DNA of 47,718 nt from the NCBI GenBank assembly GCA_017517865.1, contig JAFWYB010000042.1, positions 1 through 47,718 of the forward strand, in the 5' to 3' direction. The translations under genes and the position numbers were made by a program. Below, piece by piece: positions 45,866-47,718 of the stretch. The notes beneath the pieces were generated by a model, which was not told where the DNA came from, did not search any database, and saw only the letters and a program-made list of their open reading frames with translations. The stretch is from Clostridia bacterium (GTDB lineage Bacteria > Bacillota > Clostridia > Oscillospirales > Acutalibacteraceae). The number at the start of each line of letters is the position of its first letter. Positions within the stretch are counted from its first letter, which is position 1.

Positions 45866-47446
45866 ATGAAAATCAACGAATTTTTACACAAACTGTTCGG
45901 TACTACACCCGGTAAAGGTGTTCAACCGAAAGAAGCTGTTGCTTACGGTGTAGCAGGCTTCGGTCAGAACTTCATTTGTACCATCATCGGCTCATACCTC
46001 ACAGTATTTATGACCGACGCACTTCTTTTCGGTGCTGAGGGCGTAAAGGTTGGTGCGATGGAAGGTGCTATTGCCGTAGCTTTCCTTATGTTAGGCACCC
46101 GTATATTCGACGCATTCAACGATCCTATAATGGGCTCTGTTGTTGACAAAACCAGAACAAAGTGGGGCAAGTGCAGACCTTACCTTAAATGGATGGCAAT
46201 CCCTATTGCTATTATGACAATTCTTTGCTTCCTTCCCGTTTATGAAGCAAAGGCAATGTGGACTTTTGTAGCAATTTCAGTTCTTTATGTTGTATGGTCT
46301 GTTGCTTATACCGTTGCTGACGTTCCTTATTGGGGCCTTGCAACCTGCCTTACAAACGACACAACAGTCAGAGGCAACATTCTTACAGTTGTTCGTCTTG
46401 TTTGTACTCTCGGTGCAGGTATCGTTACTGTCGGTGTTCCCATTATCACAAACGCCGTTACAGCTAAATTCAAATATACAGATGCCGATATGGACAGAAT
46501 TCTTATTGACAAGGCTGAGCAGATTGCAAGCATTGTTGCAAATCAGGGTAAGACAGTTGAAGAAGCTGCAAAATCCTTTATCGGTACTGTAATGAACGAC
46601 TTTGTAGCTCAGAATGCTGTGACTCTTAAGTGGACATATTTCATCTGTGCCGTTGTATTTGTTGTTGCAGCTGTTCCTATGTTCTTCTACGGCTTTAAGA
46701 ATACAAAAGAGCACATCACAGCAAGCTATGATAATATTCCCTCATTCACTCATAACATCAAGCTCCTCTTCAAGAACAAAGAACTTCTTCTCATCGTTCT
46801 TTCAGGCGTTCTCGGCGGTGCAAGAATGGTTTATTCATACACTGGCGGTCTCTACTTTGCTAAGTATGTTCTTAAAAACGAGGGCTTATACGGAATCATC
46901 ACAATGCTTGTTATTCCCGGCGGTCTTGTCGCTTCAGTTCTCGTTCCCTGGCTCACAAAGAAGTTTACAAAGAAATACACATATATCCTCGTTCATCTCT
47001 TCGGCGGTGTTGTAATGGCTGTTATGTATTTCGTTGGTTACGATGCTCCCTGGAAGCTTATTGTCAGTGCTGTCGGTCTTGTTCTTCTCGGTATTCCCCA
47101 GGGTGTTAACAACATTATGAGCTATGCTATGATCGGTGACACAGTTGACTACCTTGAGTGGAAGACAGGCGAAAGAGGAGAGGGTATCTGCTTTGCTATG
47201 CAGACACTTATCAATAAGATCGGTATGGCAGTAGGTGCATTCATCGGTGTTATGGCTATGAGCATTGCAGGTATCGATGCTGAAACAGGCTTTGTTAAGT
47301 CACCCGATGCTCTTTGGAATGTTCTTATCCTTTCTGGTGTTATCAGTATGTTTGCTTGTGCAGTACCTATGTTCTTCTACACTCTTACAGAAAAGAAGCA
47401 GAGAGAACTTGTTGCTGAAATCGAAGCACGCAAGGTAGCAAAGTAA
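45866..47446 (+). CDS. GPH-family sugar:cation symporter (MFS superfamily)
   Basis: A 526-residue membrane protein with about twelve hydrophobic segments and the glycoside-pentoside-hexuronide (MelB-like) signatures: YGVAGFGQNF at the start, DAFNDPIMGSVVDKTRTKWGKCRPYLKW after helix 2-3 (with the cation-site Asp pattern), and YTVADVPYWGLATCLTNDTTVRGNI. A loop of about 60 residues near 200-250 holds a soluble insertion. It imports an unknown sugar or glycoside with Na+ or H+. No glycosidase or regulator gene is adjacent within the window. TTAGGAGG precedes the ATG by about eight bases. Confidence 0.9.
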   Translation: MKINEFLHKLFGTTPGKGVQPKEAVAYGVAGFGQNFICTIIGSYLTVFMTDALLFGAEGVKVGAMEGAIAVAFLMLGTRIFDAFNDPIMGSVVDKTRTKWGKCRPYLKWMAIPIAIMTILCFLPVYEAKAMWTFVAISVLYVVWSVAYTVADVPYWGLATCLTNDTTVRGNILTVVRLVCTLGAGIVTVGVPIITNAVTAKFKYTDADMDRILIDKAEQIASIVANQGKTVEEAAKSFIGTVMNDFVAQNAVTLKWTYFICAVVFVVAAVPMFFYGFKNTKEHITASYDNIPSFTHNIKLLFKNKELLLIVLSGVLGGARMVYSYTGGLYFAKYVLKNEGLYGIITMLVIPGGLVASVLVPWLTKKFTKKYTYILVHLFGGVVMAVMYFVGYDAPWKLIVSAVGLVLLGIPQGVNNIMSYAMIGDTVDYLEWKTGERGEGICFAMQTLINKIGMAVGAFIGVMAMSIAGIDAETGFVKSPDALWNVLILSGVISMFACAVPMFFYTLTEKKQRELVAEIEARKVAK

Positions 47447-47460
47447 GTAATATAAAATTG

Positions 47461-47490
47461 AGATGTGTCTCTTAAGAGGCACATCTTTTT
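47461..47490 (+). terminator. Intrinsic terminator of the GPH transporter gene
   Basis: AGATGTGTCTC (47461-47471) pairs with GAGGCACATCT (47476-47486), one G-T pair, loop TTAA, followed by a T run. Confidence 0.85.
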
Positions 47491-47560
47491 GTATACGAAA
47501 ACCCCGCCATAGTGGCGGGGTTCAAAAAAGGCTATTGCCTATGAGTATAACAGAAAAACT

Positions 47561-47614
47561 CCTTATGTGTTATTTTTGCGTGACCTGCCAGTTACGCAAA
47601 AATAACACATAAGG
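47561..47614 (+). promoter_or_regulatory. Leader hairpin covering part of the transposase ribosome binding site
   Basis: Arms 47561-47581 and 47594-47614 are perfect reverse complements with a 12-base loop. The right arm ends in ATAAGG, so half of the AAGGAGG Shine-Dalgarno site (47611-47617) is locked in the stem. In enterobacterial IS200 a leader structure is known to repress transposase translation; the same role is inferred here. Confidence 0.7.
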
Positions 47615-47625
47615 AGGACATTAGA

Positions 47626-47712
47626 ATGTCAGAACAAAATAATGCCACACACAGTTTAGCACATACAAAATGGAATTGCAAATATCATATAGTATTCTCT
47701 ACACTGTTCTGA
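47626..47712 (+). pseudogene. tnpA: IS200-type transposase TnpA, N-terminal fragment with early stop
   Basis: The frame encodes 28 residues ending in HTKWNCKYHIVF followed by STLF and a TGA stop at 47710. HTKWNCKYHIVF is the highly conserved start of IS200 Y1 transposases, which continue for about 120 more residues to the catalytic tyrosine. The sequence stops resembling the family at about 47698, 20 bases before the window end. This may be a genuinely broken copy or misassembled bases at the contig end. Confidence 0.75.
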
Positions 47713-47718
47713 ATCACA

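Larger units (their letters stand above)
47495..47718 (+). mobile_element. Left end of an IS200/IS605-type insertion sequence, cut by the contig end
   Basis: The stretch contains a GC-rich hairpin CCCCGCCA-tag-TGGCGGGG (47502-47520), a long leader, a second perfect 21-bp hairpin (47561-47614), and the start of a Y1 transposase. This arrangement (end hairpin, leader hairpin, small transposase) fits IS200. The exact left boundary is a guess, because IS200 makes no target duplication. Contigs often break at such repeats. Confidence 0.75.

Overview
The window looks like a chromosomal contig from a low-to-moderate GC, endospore-forming Firmicute of class Clostridia, probably an Oscillospiraceae/Ruminococcaceae-type gut bacterium. 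The clues are dipicolinate synthase genes (dpaA/dpaB), HPr kinase, WhiA, SepF and DivIVA, RqcH, a flavin-dependent ThyX, a split transketolase, and strong AGGAGG-type ribosome binding sites with several TTG starts. No rRNA, tRNA or CRISPR array was seen. This placement is inferred from gene content and order; no search was run.

Layout. 1-1370: a small accessory patch with the 3' end of a HEAT-like (SufBD-named) gene and a nucleotidyltransferase gene flanked by short repeats, closed by two hairpins. 1369-2789 (minus strand): the dipicolinate synthase pair. 2924-4300: murC. 4301-4485: convergent terminators plus a possible small structured RNA. 4486-5850 (minus strand): an unusual tandem ThyX. 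From 6011 to 38781, 31 consecutive plus-strand genes run with mostly tiny gaps or overlaps: cupin, dTMP kinase, DUF2156, GNAT, DJ-1, 5-formyl-THF cyclo-ligase, mltG, a U32 tRNA-hydroxylation type protein, hprK, glcK, murB, whiA, miaB, ylbF-like, mutS, mutL, miaA, a HlyD-like membrane protein, yggS, sepF, divIVA, lspA, rluD, a HAD phosphatase, split transketolase, DUF1858, trmK, a Nif3-like gene, rqcH and dnaE. Then come pfkA-radC, uvrB-uvrA, a GPH-type sugar symporter, and the left end of an IS200-type element where the contig stops.

Themes. Nucleotide supply and DNA upkeep: thyX, tmk, 5-formyl-THF cyclo-ligase, mutS/mutL, dnaE, radC and uvrB/uvrA. Envelope and division: murC, murB, mltG, sepF, divIVA, lspA and the HlyD-like protein. 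tRNA/rRNA modification: miaA and miaB (together the full ms2i6A37 route), trmK, the U32 protein and rluD. Carbon control: hprK, glcK, pfkA, transketolase and the sugar symporter.

Most of the window is conserved housekeeping sequence. The best candidates for something less described are the tandem ThyX with its active-site motif split between two halves, the possible sRNA downstream of murC, the HlyD-like protein in the yggS-sepF-divIVA cluster, the Cys/His-rich tail of the YlbF-like protein, and the long perfect hairpins at the uvrA stop codon and in the IS200 leader. I did not find a clear new multi-gene system.
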